NCBI GenBank assembly: GCA_934567115.1
Contig: CAKTJA010000084.1
Span: 1 to 5,940 of the forward strand
From: an uncultured Oscillospiraceae bacterium
GTDB lineage: Bacteria; Bacillota; Clostridia; Oscillospirales; Oscillospiraceae
Length of the DNA stretch: 5,940 nucleotides
Direction: 5' to 3'
This document shows, piece by piece, positions 1-5,248 of the stretch. Numbering within the stretch: the stretch's first letter is position 1; every line of letters starts with the position of its first letter. Position numbers and translations under genes: made by a program. The notes under the pieces were generated by a model. It was not told the DNA's origin and did not search any database. It saw only the letters and a program-made list of their open reading frames with translations.

Positions 1-304
1 TGAGCTCCTCTCCGGGATTCAGCTCCACCTGCACGCCGGCGCCGTAAGCATAGTACTTACACTCCTCGGCATAGATCCTTCCGTCACATATTTCAAATGT
101 GTCCGTCAACGGATATTGATTGACGGAATGCTTATAGGTGATCGAAAACCGCTCCCCCTCGCCAAGCCGGTAGCGCGCGTAAAGCTCGCCCGTCTCTTTG
201 TTTCGAAGCGTCAGGTAATGGCCGGTTCGCGGAATTAAGAGTACGGCCGCTGCAATAATCAAAAGTATTGCAGCGGCCGTGCTTATGCTTTTGCGCAAAT
301 GCAC
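1..304 (-). CDS. DUF1850 domain protein of a TAXI-TRAP transporter operon (3' end outside window)
   Basis: Partial gene; about 101 codons are visible and the frame is still open at position 1. I translated it directly. It starts at GTG (304-302), since a TGA lies in frame five codons upstream and no ATG is available; a GAGAG stretch lies about 8 bases before the start. The protein begins with a short basic stretch (HLRKS) and a hydrophobic segment at about residues 8-23 (TAAAILLIIAAAVLL), so it is a membrane anchor or uncleaved signal. After it come YKHSVNQYPLTDTF and YYAYGAGVQVEL, which match the conserved DUF1850 pattern (KHSV, then D-F-I, then YGAG). DUF1850 proteins are known mainly as neighbours of TAXI binding proteins and fused TRAP permeases; their exact role is unknown. 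It lies 25 bases after the TAXI stop, consistent with one operon. A TRAP permease is expected downstream. Confidence 0.85.
   Translation of the reverse strand, partial: MHLRKSISTAAAILLIIAAAVLLIPRTGHYLTLRNKETGELYARYRLGEGERFSITYKHSVNQYPLTDTFEICDGRIYAEECKYYAYGAGVQVELNPGEEL
243..280. repeat. Perfect 15-bp inverted repeat at the start of the DUF1850 gene
   Basis: Arms 243-257 and 266-280 are exact reverse complements, separated by 8 bases. As RNA on the minus strand this is a 15-base-pair, GC-rich hairpin starting about 50 bases after the TAXI stop and inside the DUF1850 membrane-segment codons. It is not followed by a clear T tract on either strand, so it is not a standard intrinsic terminator. 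A role in holding the 3' end of the abundant binding-protein mRNA, or in limiting read-through to the membrane genes, is inference. Confidence 0.8.
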
Positions 305-329
305 TTTCGCACTCTCTCAGTCGGCTTCC

Positions 330-1337
330 TTACAGGACGCCGGCTTCCTTATAGTACTTCTCGGCGCCGGGGTGCAGGTCGAAGGAACCGGCAACGGCGT
401 CCTCGGGATTCAGGAAAGCGAACTTGGCCTGAGCGTTGGCAAGCGCGGACTGGTTGTCGAACATGGCCTTGGTGATCTCATAGACCACATCCTCGGGCAG
501 GTCCTTGGAGGCGGTGAAGACAGCCTTAACGGCGACGCACACGGTATCCTCGCTAACGCAGCCATAAGTACCGGCAGGAAGATTCTCCTGAACCAGGAAG
601 GGATAGTTGGTGGTCAGGTAGGTCACGGCCTCCTCGCTGAGGGAGGGCATGTTGAAGTTGTACGCGGTGGAAAGGTCGGTCAGAGCCGGAGTGGGAGCGC
701 CCGCAACGGTAAAGGCAGCGTCGCACTGGCCGTTCTTGAGCGCATCAGCGCCGCCGGCAAAGGAGTCGTACATAACCTTGATATCGTCGAAGGTCATGTT
801 GTAGGCCTCGAGGACCTGAGCCGCGTTCAGAGCGGTACCGGAGCCGACGTCGCCGACGCAGACGGTCTTGCCGCGGAGGTCTTCAATGCTGGTGATGTTG
901 GGAGCGGTGACGAGCTGCACGGTCTCGTTGTACACGCCCGCGACCCACAGGGAGTTCTTGTCGGCAGCGCCGTCGAACATGGTCTCGCCGCCGGAGCCGT
1001 TGTGGGCATAGTTCAGAACGTCGGACTGCAGGATGGACATCTGCGCGGAGCCGGCAGTGACGAGCTGGACGTTCGCCTTGGAAGCGCCGGAGTCAACGGC
1101 GGTGAGCTTGGAAAGGCTCAGACTGTCGCCGATGGTGGTGACGAGCGCGTTGCCGACGGCATAGTAGGTGCCGGTGGTGCCGCCGGTGGCGATGACGATA
1201 TCGGTCTTAGCGGTGGAGGGAGTGCTGCCGCCTTCGCCGGAGCCGCCCTCGTTGGGGTCGTTGCTTTCCTTGCTGCCGCAGGCGACGAGTGCGAAGACCA
1301 TCGCGACAGTCAGGATCAGAGCCAGAAACTTTTTCAT
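330..1337 (-). CDS. TAXI-family TRAP transporter solute-binding lipoprotein
   Basis: 335-residue extracytoplasmic substrate-binding protein of a TRAP-type (tripartite ATP-independent) transporter, TAXI family; it captures a small organic acid or amino-acid-like ligand and hands it to a membrane permease. Residues 1-20 form a lipoprotein signal (MKK, hydrophobic core, lipobox L17-V18-A19-C20). A Gly/Ser/Pro/Glu-rich linker follows to about residue 43. The mature domain opens with IATGGTTGTYYAVGNAL, the family signature, followed by GASKANVQLVTAG and, later, DLRGKTVCVGDVGSGTALNA. It ends with HPGAEKYYKEAGVL, also typical of the family. Length is normal for the family. ATG at 1337 is chosen over an in-frame TTG at 1343 because GGAG sits 7 bases before it and the signal then starts with MKK. 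DUF1850 follows, as usual for TAXI operons. Transcription likely starts at the promoter at 1498-1470. The ligand cannot be named from the sequence. Confidence 0.95.
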   Translation of the reverse strand: MKKFLALILTVAMVFALVACGSKESNDPNEGGSGEGGSTPSTAKTDIVIATGGTTGTYYAVGNALVTTIGDSLSLSKLTAVDSGASKANVQLVTAGSAQMSILQSDVLNYAHNGSGGETMFDGAADKNSLWVAGVYNETVQLVTAPNITSIEDLRGKTVCVGDVGSGTALNAAQVLEAYNMTFDDIKVMYDSFAGGADALKNGQCDAAFTVAGAPTPALTDLSTAYNFNMPSLSEEAVTYLTTNYPFLVQENLPAGTYGCVSEDTVCVAVKAVFTASKDLPEDVVYEITKAMFDNQSALANAQAKFAFLNPEDAVAGSFDLHPGAEKYYKEAGVL

Positions 1338-1463
1338 ACGCAATCTCCTTTTTGTTTTCTTCAGCCTGCGGCCGAAAGCCGGACGCCGCGCAAAACCGCT
1401 GCGCGCGGAACGCCGGGCGGCTTATCGCCCGTTTGCCGAAAAGGTTTTCGCCTTTTTAAGGCA
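1338..1463 (-). other. Structured 5' leader of the TAXI operon
   Basis: This stretch of about 125 bases lies between the predicted transcription start (near 1463) and the TAXI ATG and has no credible reading frame. In RNA order it begins with GCCTT-AAA-AAGGC, which overlaps an alternative hairpin AAAAGG-CGAAAA-CCTTTT. Next come CGGGCG-ATAAGC-CGCCCG and CCGCGC-(11 bases)-GCGCGG, then CGGC/GCCG pairing near 1380, and finally an A-rich, unstructured ribosome binding region. I do not recognise a known riboswitch class. Regulation by ligand or protein is possible but unproven. Confidence 0.4.
1344..1350 (-). promoter_or_regulatory. Ribosome binding site of the TAXI gene
   Basis: AAGGAGA on the minus strand, 6 bases before the ATG at 1337. 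It would overlap too closely with a TTG start at 1343, so it fixes the start at 1337. Confidence 0.8.
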
Positions 1464-1469
1464 TTGCTC

Positions 1470-1498
1470 ATTATATCTTATTGCCCTGTTCATTGCAA
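1470..1498 (-). promoter_or_regulatory. Sigma-A type promoter of the TAXI operon
   Basis: The -35 TTGCAA (1498-1493) and the perfect -10 TATAAT (1475-1470) are separated by exactly 17 bases. The surrounding region is AT-rich compared with the rest of the window. The transcription start should fall near 1463, giving a leader of about 125 bases. Confidence 0.75.
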
Positions 1499-1563
1499 GA
1501 TGCTTTTCAACTTTTGTCGATTCTCACAAATTCTTCCGCAGATTTTTTTATTTCCGCGTCCCT

Positions 1564-1605
1564 TCCCCGGCGGACGCTGTTATTTCATACAAAAGCCGCC
1601 GGGGA
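1564..1605. repeat. Inverted repeat downstream of thrS, possible 3'-end hairpin
   Basis: Arms 1564-1573 and 1596-1605 pair over 10 bases (core CCCCGGCGG with CCGCCGGGG) around a 22-base loop. It lies 21 bases after the thrS stop, where a terminator would be expected. However, the minus-strand transcript continues with AAGGGACGCGG and has no T tract, so intrinsic termination is doubtful. It could instead protect the thrS mRNA 3' end. Confidence 0.45.
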
Positions 1606-1625
1606 GCGGACCGCCTTCCATGCGG

Positions 1626-3437
1626 TCACTTTTTCTCTCTTTTCCCGACCACGTCCGCAAGCAGCGCCGAGAACTCGTCCATGCTCATCGCGCCGAGATC
1701 GCCGTCCGCACGGTGGCGCGGGGAGACGGTGCCGTTCTCCATATCGCGGTCGCCGACGACGAGCATGTAGGGGATCTTCTCAAGCTGCGCGTCGCGGATC
1801 TTGCGGCCGATCTTCTCGTTGCGGTAGTCCACCGTGACGCGGAAGCCCTGCGCCTCAAGCTTTTTCGCCTGCTCGGCGCAGTAATCGGCGGCGCGGTCGG
1901 TCACGGGCAGGAAGCGGACCTGCTCCGGAGCCATCCAGGTCGGCAGCGCGCCGGCGTACTCCTCAAGCAGATAGGCGAGCGTGCGCTCATAGCAGCCCAG
2001 CGACGTGCGGTGGATGATATACGGCAGCGCCTTTTCACCGTTCTCGTCGATGTAGTACATGCCGAAGCGCTCGGCAAGCAGCATATCGATCTGAATGGTG
2101 ACAAGGGTATCCTCCTTGCCGTAGACGTTTTTATACTGAATATCCAGCTTCGGGCCGTAGAACGCGGCCTCGTCGATGCCGACGCTGTAGTTCACCTCAA
2201 GGTCCTTGAGAATGCGCTCCATCGTGCTCTGGGCGTGGTCCCACTGCTCCGCCGTGCCCTCGTACTTGTTGTTCGGATTGGCGGGGTCCCACTGCGAGAA
2301 GCGGAAGGTACACTTGTCCAGAAGCCCCACCGTCCCGAGGAAGTACTTGGCAAGCTCCAGACAGCCCTTGAACTCCTCCTCAAGCTGGTCGGGGCGCAGC
2401 ACCAGATGCCCCTCGGAAATGGTGAACTGGCGCACGCGGATCAGGCCGTGCATCTCTCCGGAGTCCTCGTTGCGGAAAAGCGTCGAGGTCTCGCCGAGGC
2501 GCATGGGCAGGTCGCGGTAGCTGCGGCCGCGGTTGAGGTAGACCTGATACTGGAACGGGCAGGTCATCGGGCGCAGGGCGAAGCACTCCTTGGAATAATC
2601 GTCCGGATCGCCCATGACGAACATTCCGTCAAGATAGTGGTCCCAGTGGCCGGAGATCTTATAAAGCTCGCGCTTGGCCATCAGCGGCGTCTTGGTAAGG
2701 AGGTAGCCGCTCTTCTGCTCCTTGTCCTCCACCCAGCGCTGGAGCGTCTGGATGACGCGCGCGCCCTTGGGCAGCAGAATGGGAAGGCCCTGACCGATGC
2801 TGTCGACCGTTGTAAAGTACTCCAGCTCGCGTCCGAGCTTGTTGTGGTCGCGCTTTTTCGCCTCCTCCACGGCGGCAAGGTACTCGTCCAGCTCCTCCTT
2901 CTTCGGGAAGGCGACGCCGTAAATGCGCTGGAGCGTCTCGCGCTTGCTGTCGCCGCGCCAGTAGGCGGCGTTGCACGCGGTCAGCTTAAAGGCGTTGCCC
3001 TTGATGCGCCCGGTGCTGTCAAGGTGGGGGCCGGCGCACAGATCGGTAAACTCGCCCTGCTTATAGAAGCTGATGTGCGCGTCGGCGGGAAGGTCGCGGA
3101 TCAGCTCGACCTTGAACGGCTCCTCCTTCTCCTCCATGAAGCGGACGGCCTCCTCGCGCGGCAGCTCAAAGCGCTCAAGCTTCAGCTTTTCCTTGCAGAT
3201 CTTGCGCATCTCCGCCTCGATCTCGGCAAGATTTTCCGGTGTGAAGGCAAAGGGAGCGAGCATATCGTAGTAAAAGCCGTTGTCGATGCTCGGTCCGATG
3301 GCGAGCTTCACCTCGGGCCACAGGCGCTTGACCGCCTGCGCGAGCACATGCGAGCAGGTGTGCCAATAGGTTTTGCGGTACTCCGGATTTTCGAACGTGA
3401 ACTGATTTTCCTCGTTGATCCTGACTTCTTCGGACAT
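1626..3437 (-). CDS. thrS: Threonine--tRNA ligase (ThrRS) lacking the TGS domain
   Basis: 603-residue class II aminoacyl-tRNA synthetase that charges tRNA-Thr with threonine in the cytoplasm. The usual N-terminal TGS domain is missing, so the protein is shorter than the roughly 640 residues of the E. coli type. The editing domain comes first, with HTCSH (H26, H30) and DLCAGPH (C134, H138), the set that clears Ser-tRNA-Thr. The catalytic core follows, with class II motif 1 near residues 218-260, motif 2 FRNE (321-324), and motif 3 near GCYER (481-485). The zinc ligands C293, H344 and H476 are all present. The anticodon-binding domain is at about 505-595 (VDYRNEKIGRKIRDAQ, VVGDRD). Oddities are ISEGH in place of the E. 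coli QDDAH before zinc ligand H344, and GCYER in place of GSxER. ATG 3437 is chosen because AGGAGG lies 8 bases upstream; an in-frame TTG at 3473 falls inside the leader terminator. A T-box leader controls it. Confidence 0.97.
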   Translation of the reverse strand: MSEEVRINEENQFTFENPEYRKTYWHTCSHVLAQAVKRLWPEVKLAIGPSIDNGFYYDMLAPFAFTPENLAEIEAEMRKICKEKLKLERFELPREEAVRFMEEKEEPFKVELIRDLPADAHISFYKQGEFTDLCAGPHLDSTGRIKGNAFKLTACNAAYWRGDSKRETLQRIYGVAFPKKEELDEYLAAVEEAKKRDHNKLGRELEYFTTVDSIGQGLPILLPKGARVIQTLQRWVEDKEQKSGYLLTKTPLMAKRELYKISGHWDHYLDGMFVMGDPDDYSKECFALRPMTCPFQYQVYLNRGRSYRDLPMRLGETSTLFRNEDSGEMHGLIRVRQFTISEGHLVLRPDQLEEEFKGCLELAKYFLGTVGLLDKCTFRFSQWDPANPNNKYEGTAEQWDHAQSTMERILKDLEVNYSVGIDEAAFYGPKLDIQYKNVYGKEDTLVTIQIDMLLAERFGMYYIDENGEKALPYIIHRTSLGCYERTLAYLLEEYAGALPTWMAPEQVRFLPVTDRAADYCAEQAKKLEAQGFRVTVDYRNEKIGRKIRDAQLEKIPYMLVVGDRDMENGTVSPRHRADGDLGAMSMDEFSALLADVVGKREKK

Positions 3438-3445
3438 TTTGTTTT

Positions 3446-3451
3446 CCTCCT
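3446..3451 (-). promoter_or_regulatory. Ribosome binding site of thrS
   Basis: A perfect AGGAGG, 8 bases before the ATG at 3437. It decides the start and excludes the 12-residue extension that would begin at TTG 3473 within the leader terminator's T tract. Confidence 0.9.
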
Positions 3452-3471
3452 TGCAATTTTTGGGGGGACGC

Positions 3472-3507
3472 AAAAAAGCTCCACCCCCGAATCCTCAGGG
3501 GTGAAGC
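3472..3507 (-). terminator. Intrinsic terminator of the thrS T-box leader
   Basis: In RNA order, GCTTCACCCC (3507-3498) pairs with GGGGTGGAGC (3487-3478) over 10 base pairs including one G-U, followed immediately by six T (3477-3472). Its 5' arm overlaps the sequence that pairs with the T-box element, so it is the alternative fold to the antiterminator. It ends 34 bases before the thrS ATG. Confidence 0.92.
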
Positions 3508-3703
3508 ATTGTCATACTCCACGGTTCCACCCTGCTTGCGCATGCGCGCCGCTCGTGTCCGCTGTAACGGGCGAACCCGTCCCGCTCGTCGCGGGCTGCT
3601 CGGGAGCGGTACGGCCGCCGCCGCCGCAGGACGCTCACACCAAAGCGCGTCCCTCTCTGTGCGGTGCTTTGCGGTTTCTTCTCCGTCAACGCCGTTTTAG
3701 ATA
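3472..3703 (-). promoter_or_regulatory. T-box riboswitch (threonyl) upstream of thrS
   Basis: Leader RNA of about 230 bases that senses uncharged tRNA-Thr and switches between termination and read-through into thrS. The conserved T-box sequence AGGGTGGAACCGTGG is at 3533-3519; its bulge TGGA would pair with a tRNA 3' end of UCCA. GGGTG of this element can pair with CACCC of the downstream terminator arm to form the antiterminator. Stem I is visible: AGAGAG, then GGACGC (3652-3647), a 12-base loop GCTTTGGTGTGA, and GCGTCC (3634-3629), with CCGCA/TGCGG below. The best specifier candidate is ACC (Thr) at 3610-3608 on the 3' side. Further stems are CCCGC-GACGA-GCGGG (3595-3581) and ACGGG-TTCG-CCCGT (3580-3567). 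The class is clear; the exact stem I fold and the specifier position are inferred by eye. Confidence 0.93.
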
Positions 3704-3709
3704 CAAGGT

Positions 3710-3738
3710 AGTATACGCCCGCCCGCCGCGTTTGTCAA
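3710..3738 (-). promoter_or_regulatory. Sigma-A promoter of thrS
   Basis: A consensus -35 TTGACA (3738-3733) and -10 TATACT (3715-3710) are separated by 17 bases. The predicted start is near 3703, just upstream of T-box stem I. The strong promoter fits a gene controlled by leader read-through rather than by initiation. Confidence 0.9.
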
Positions 3739-3764
3739 GCCCCGCCCGCCGCAGTCCCGTAAGG

Positions 3765-3795
3765 AAAAATACCTTGCTGCGCGGAGCGCCGCGCA
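3765..3795 (-). terminator. Candidate terminator after trmD
   Basis: The 7-base-pair hairpin TGCGCGG-CGCT-CCGCGCA (3795-3778) lies about 50 bases after the trmD stop. A run of five T (3769-3765) follows, but 8 bases away from the stem, with a small AAGG/CCTT stem around the T run. It sits just before the thrS promoter, where one transcription unit should end. The spacing is poorer than in a standard intrinsic terminator. Confidence 0.45.
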
Positions 3796-3847
3796 ATAAG
3801 GGACCGCCTCCCCGCCTCGCGGAGCCGCGATCCCTCTTTCGACCGTA

Positions 3848-4642
3848 TCAGCTTTGCTCGACCGGCTCCGCACCCGGCGCAGACGCTTCAAGCGCCTTCG
3901 CCTCGGCCTTCGCCTCCGCCAGCAGCCGGCGCTCCGCCTTCGTCGTGAGCTTCGATTCGTCAAACCGCGCAAACAGGTCCGGACGGCGAAGCATCGTGCG
4001 GATATAGCTCTGCTTTTTCCGCCAGCTCTCCACATTCCCGTGGTGTCCGGAGAGCAGCACGTCGGGCACACGGCGGCCGTGCCATTCGTCGGGCCGGGAG
4101 TACTGCGGATACTCAAGCAGCCCGTCCCAGTGCGACTCCTCCATAAAGCACTCCTCGCCCGGCAGGACGCCCGGCACCATGCGGCACACCGCGTCCGTAA
4201 GCGCCATCGCCGGGATCTCGCCGCCGGTGACGACAAAATCGCCCATGCTGATCTCCTCGTCCACACACTCGTCGATAAAGCGCTGATCGACGCCCTCATA
4301 GTGTCCGCACACGAGGATCAGATGATCGTAGCGCGCGGTCAGCTCCTTCGCGACCGACTGCGTAAAGGTCCTGCCGCAGGGCGAGAGATAGATCGTGTGC
4401 CCCGCGCCGGCCTCCTCACAGACGTGCGCCCAGCAGCGGTAAAGCGGGTCGGCCTGCATCACGGCGCCGCGCCCGCCTCCGTAGGGATAGTCGTCCACCT
4501 GCATCTGCCTGTTCGTGGTGAAGTCGCGGATCTGGTGCGTCCTGACCGCAATACAGCCGCGCTCCTGCGCGCGGCCGAGGATGCTTATATTCATCATGGC
4601 GTCCACCGCTTCCGGGAACAGCGTCAGAATATCAATTCGCAT
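3848..4642 (-). CDS. trmD: tRNA (guanine-N1)-methyltransferase TrmD
   Basis: 264-residue SPOUT-class enzyme that uses S-adenosylmethionine to methylate G37, next to the anticodon of tRNAs, which prevents +1 frameshifting. The N-terminus MRIDILTLFPE is typical. DDYPYGGGRGAVMQADPL (about 50-67), LSPCGR (86-91), LVCGHYEGVDQRF (110-122) and ISMGDFVVTGGEIPAM (131-146) form the trefoil-knot SAM site. R121 and D150 match the arginine and general-base aspartate of characterised TrmD. The C-terminal domain carries VPDVLLSGHH and WR. LSPCG has Cys where Gln is common (SPQG). The last 25 residues are a low-complexity Ala/Glu tail that makes the protein slightly longer than usual. The start overlaps the end of rimM by 11 bases, and GGAG is 4 bases before the ATG with AAGGA further up, so translational coupling is likely. 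Confidence 0.97.
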   Translation of the reverse strand: MRIDILTLFPEAVDAMMNISILGRAQERGCIAVRTHQIRDFTTNRQMQVDDYPYGGGRGAVMQADPLYRCWAHVCEEAGAGHTIYLSPCGRTFTQSVAKELTARYDHLILVCGHYEGVDQRFIDECVDEEISMGDFVVTGGEIPAMALTDAVCRMVPGVLPGEECFMEESHWDGLLEYPQYSRPDEWHGRRVPDVLLSGHHGNVESWRKKQSYIRTMLRRPDLFARFDESKLTTKAERRLLAEAKAEAKALEASAPGAEPVEQS

Positions 4643-5180
4643 TGGTCTCCAGTCCTTCGATCATTTTGACGTAGATCTCGCGCCTGTCCGCGTCGATGTC
4701 CACGATAAAGATGTCCCGCACGGCGGGGATCAGATAGCACTTTTCCTCTCCCCTGACCTTGTAGAGCTTGTGCGCCGGGTAGGTCAGGACCTCCTCCACC
4801 GTTCCGATATACCGGTGGAGGAACTGCTCGTAGACCCGCATGCCGACCAGCTCCGCGTCGAGAAATTCGCCCGGGGCGAGGCGCACCTCGCTTCGGCGGA
4901 TCGACAGCACCTTCGTTTTCAGCGTCGCCGCCGCGTCCATGTCCTCCCATCCGGGGAAGTGCATCAGGACCATCCCGCCCTGCACGCGGCGGTCCACCGG
5001 GCGGAAGGGCGTCGCGTCCATATACAGCGTTTTGAAGCCGATCAGCTGCTCCGCCGTCACATCCCACGGCTGGACCTTCACGTCCCCGCGCACGCCGTGC
5101 GTGTTGACGATCTGCCCGACCTCGATAAACTCCGGCGCTTCCGTTTTCTGCGGCGCGCCGCCTCTGGAAAAAATACCCAT
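4632..5180 (-). CDS. rimM: Ribosome maturation factor RimM
   Basis: 182-residue assembly factor that binds ribosomal protein uS19 and helps mature the 30S head domain. The N-terminal RimM domain (about residues 18-100) shows VGQIVNTHGVRGDVKVQPW. The C-terminal PRC-barrel domain (about 106-178) shows AHKLYKVRG, CYLIPAVRDIFIVDID and IYVKMIEGL. About 16 extra residues precede the first domain. ATG 5180 is chosen because AGGAGGG lies 7 bases before it and homology begins shortly after; the frame stays open upstream to 5663 but there it runs inside the preceding gene and has no family resemblance. trmD starts within its last codons, the classic rimM-trmD pair. No promoter is evident in the 68-base gap to the upstream gene, so co-transcription with it is plausible. 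Confidence 0.96.
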   Translation of the reverse strand: MGIFSRGGAPQKTEAPEFIEVGQIVNTHGVRGDVKVQPWDVTAEQLIGFKTLYMDATPFRPVDRRVQGGMVLMHFPGWEDMDAAATLKTKVLSIRRSEVRLAPGEFLDAELVGMRVYEQFLHRYIGTVEEVLTYPAHKLYKVRGEEKCYLIPAVRDIFIVDIDADRREIYVKMIEGLETNAN

Positions 5181-5215
5181 TCGGGGTCCCTCCTGCCGTT
5201 GCTTGACGTTTTGAC

Positions 5216-5233
5216 CCGCGCAGCGGGGCGCGG
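5216..5233. repeat. Short inverted repeat between the NlpC/P60 gene and rimM
   Basis: CCGCGC (5216-5221) and GCGCGG (5228-5233) form a 6-base-pair stem with a 6-base loop. No T tract follows on the minus strand, so it is unlikely to terminate transcription on its own. It may be a chance product of the high GC content. Confidence 0.3.
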
Positions 5234-5248
5234 CACTCCGATAAGGCG

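Noticed and set aside
3438..3473. 12-residue extension of ThrRS from a TTG
   Set aside because: The TTG lies in the leader terminator's T tract and the extension would translate the ribosome binding site; ATG 3437 has a perfect AGGAGG.
3615..3626. CGG run considered as a possible CRISPR-like or satellite repeat
   Set aside because: It is only four triplets long and has no spacers; it is explained as part of T-box stem I.
3438..3847. Possible tRNA or small protein gene in the 410-base gap between trmD and thrS
   Set aside because: The stretch is accounted for by the trmD terminator candidate, the thrS promoter and the T-box leader; no cloverleaf or ribosome-binding-site-led frame is visible.
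279..4007. Open reading frame of 1242 codons on the plus strand, antisense to three genes and two intergenic regions
   Set aside because: It lies opposite well-supported TAXI, thrS and trmD genes, has low-complexity composition, no recognisable domain and no suitable ribosome binding site. GC-rich codon use on the minus strand leaves few stop codons in the antisense frames.
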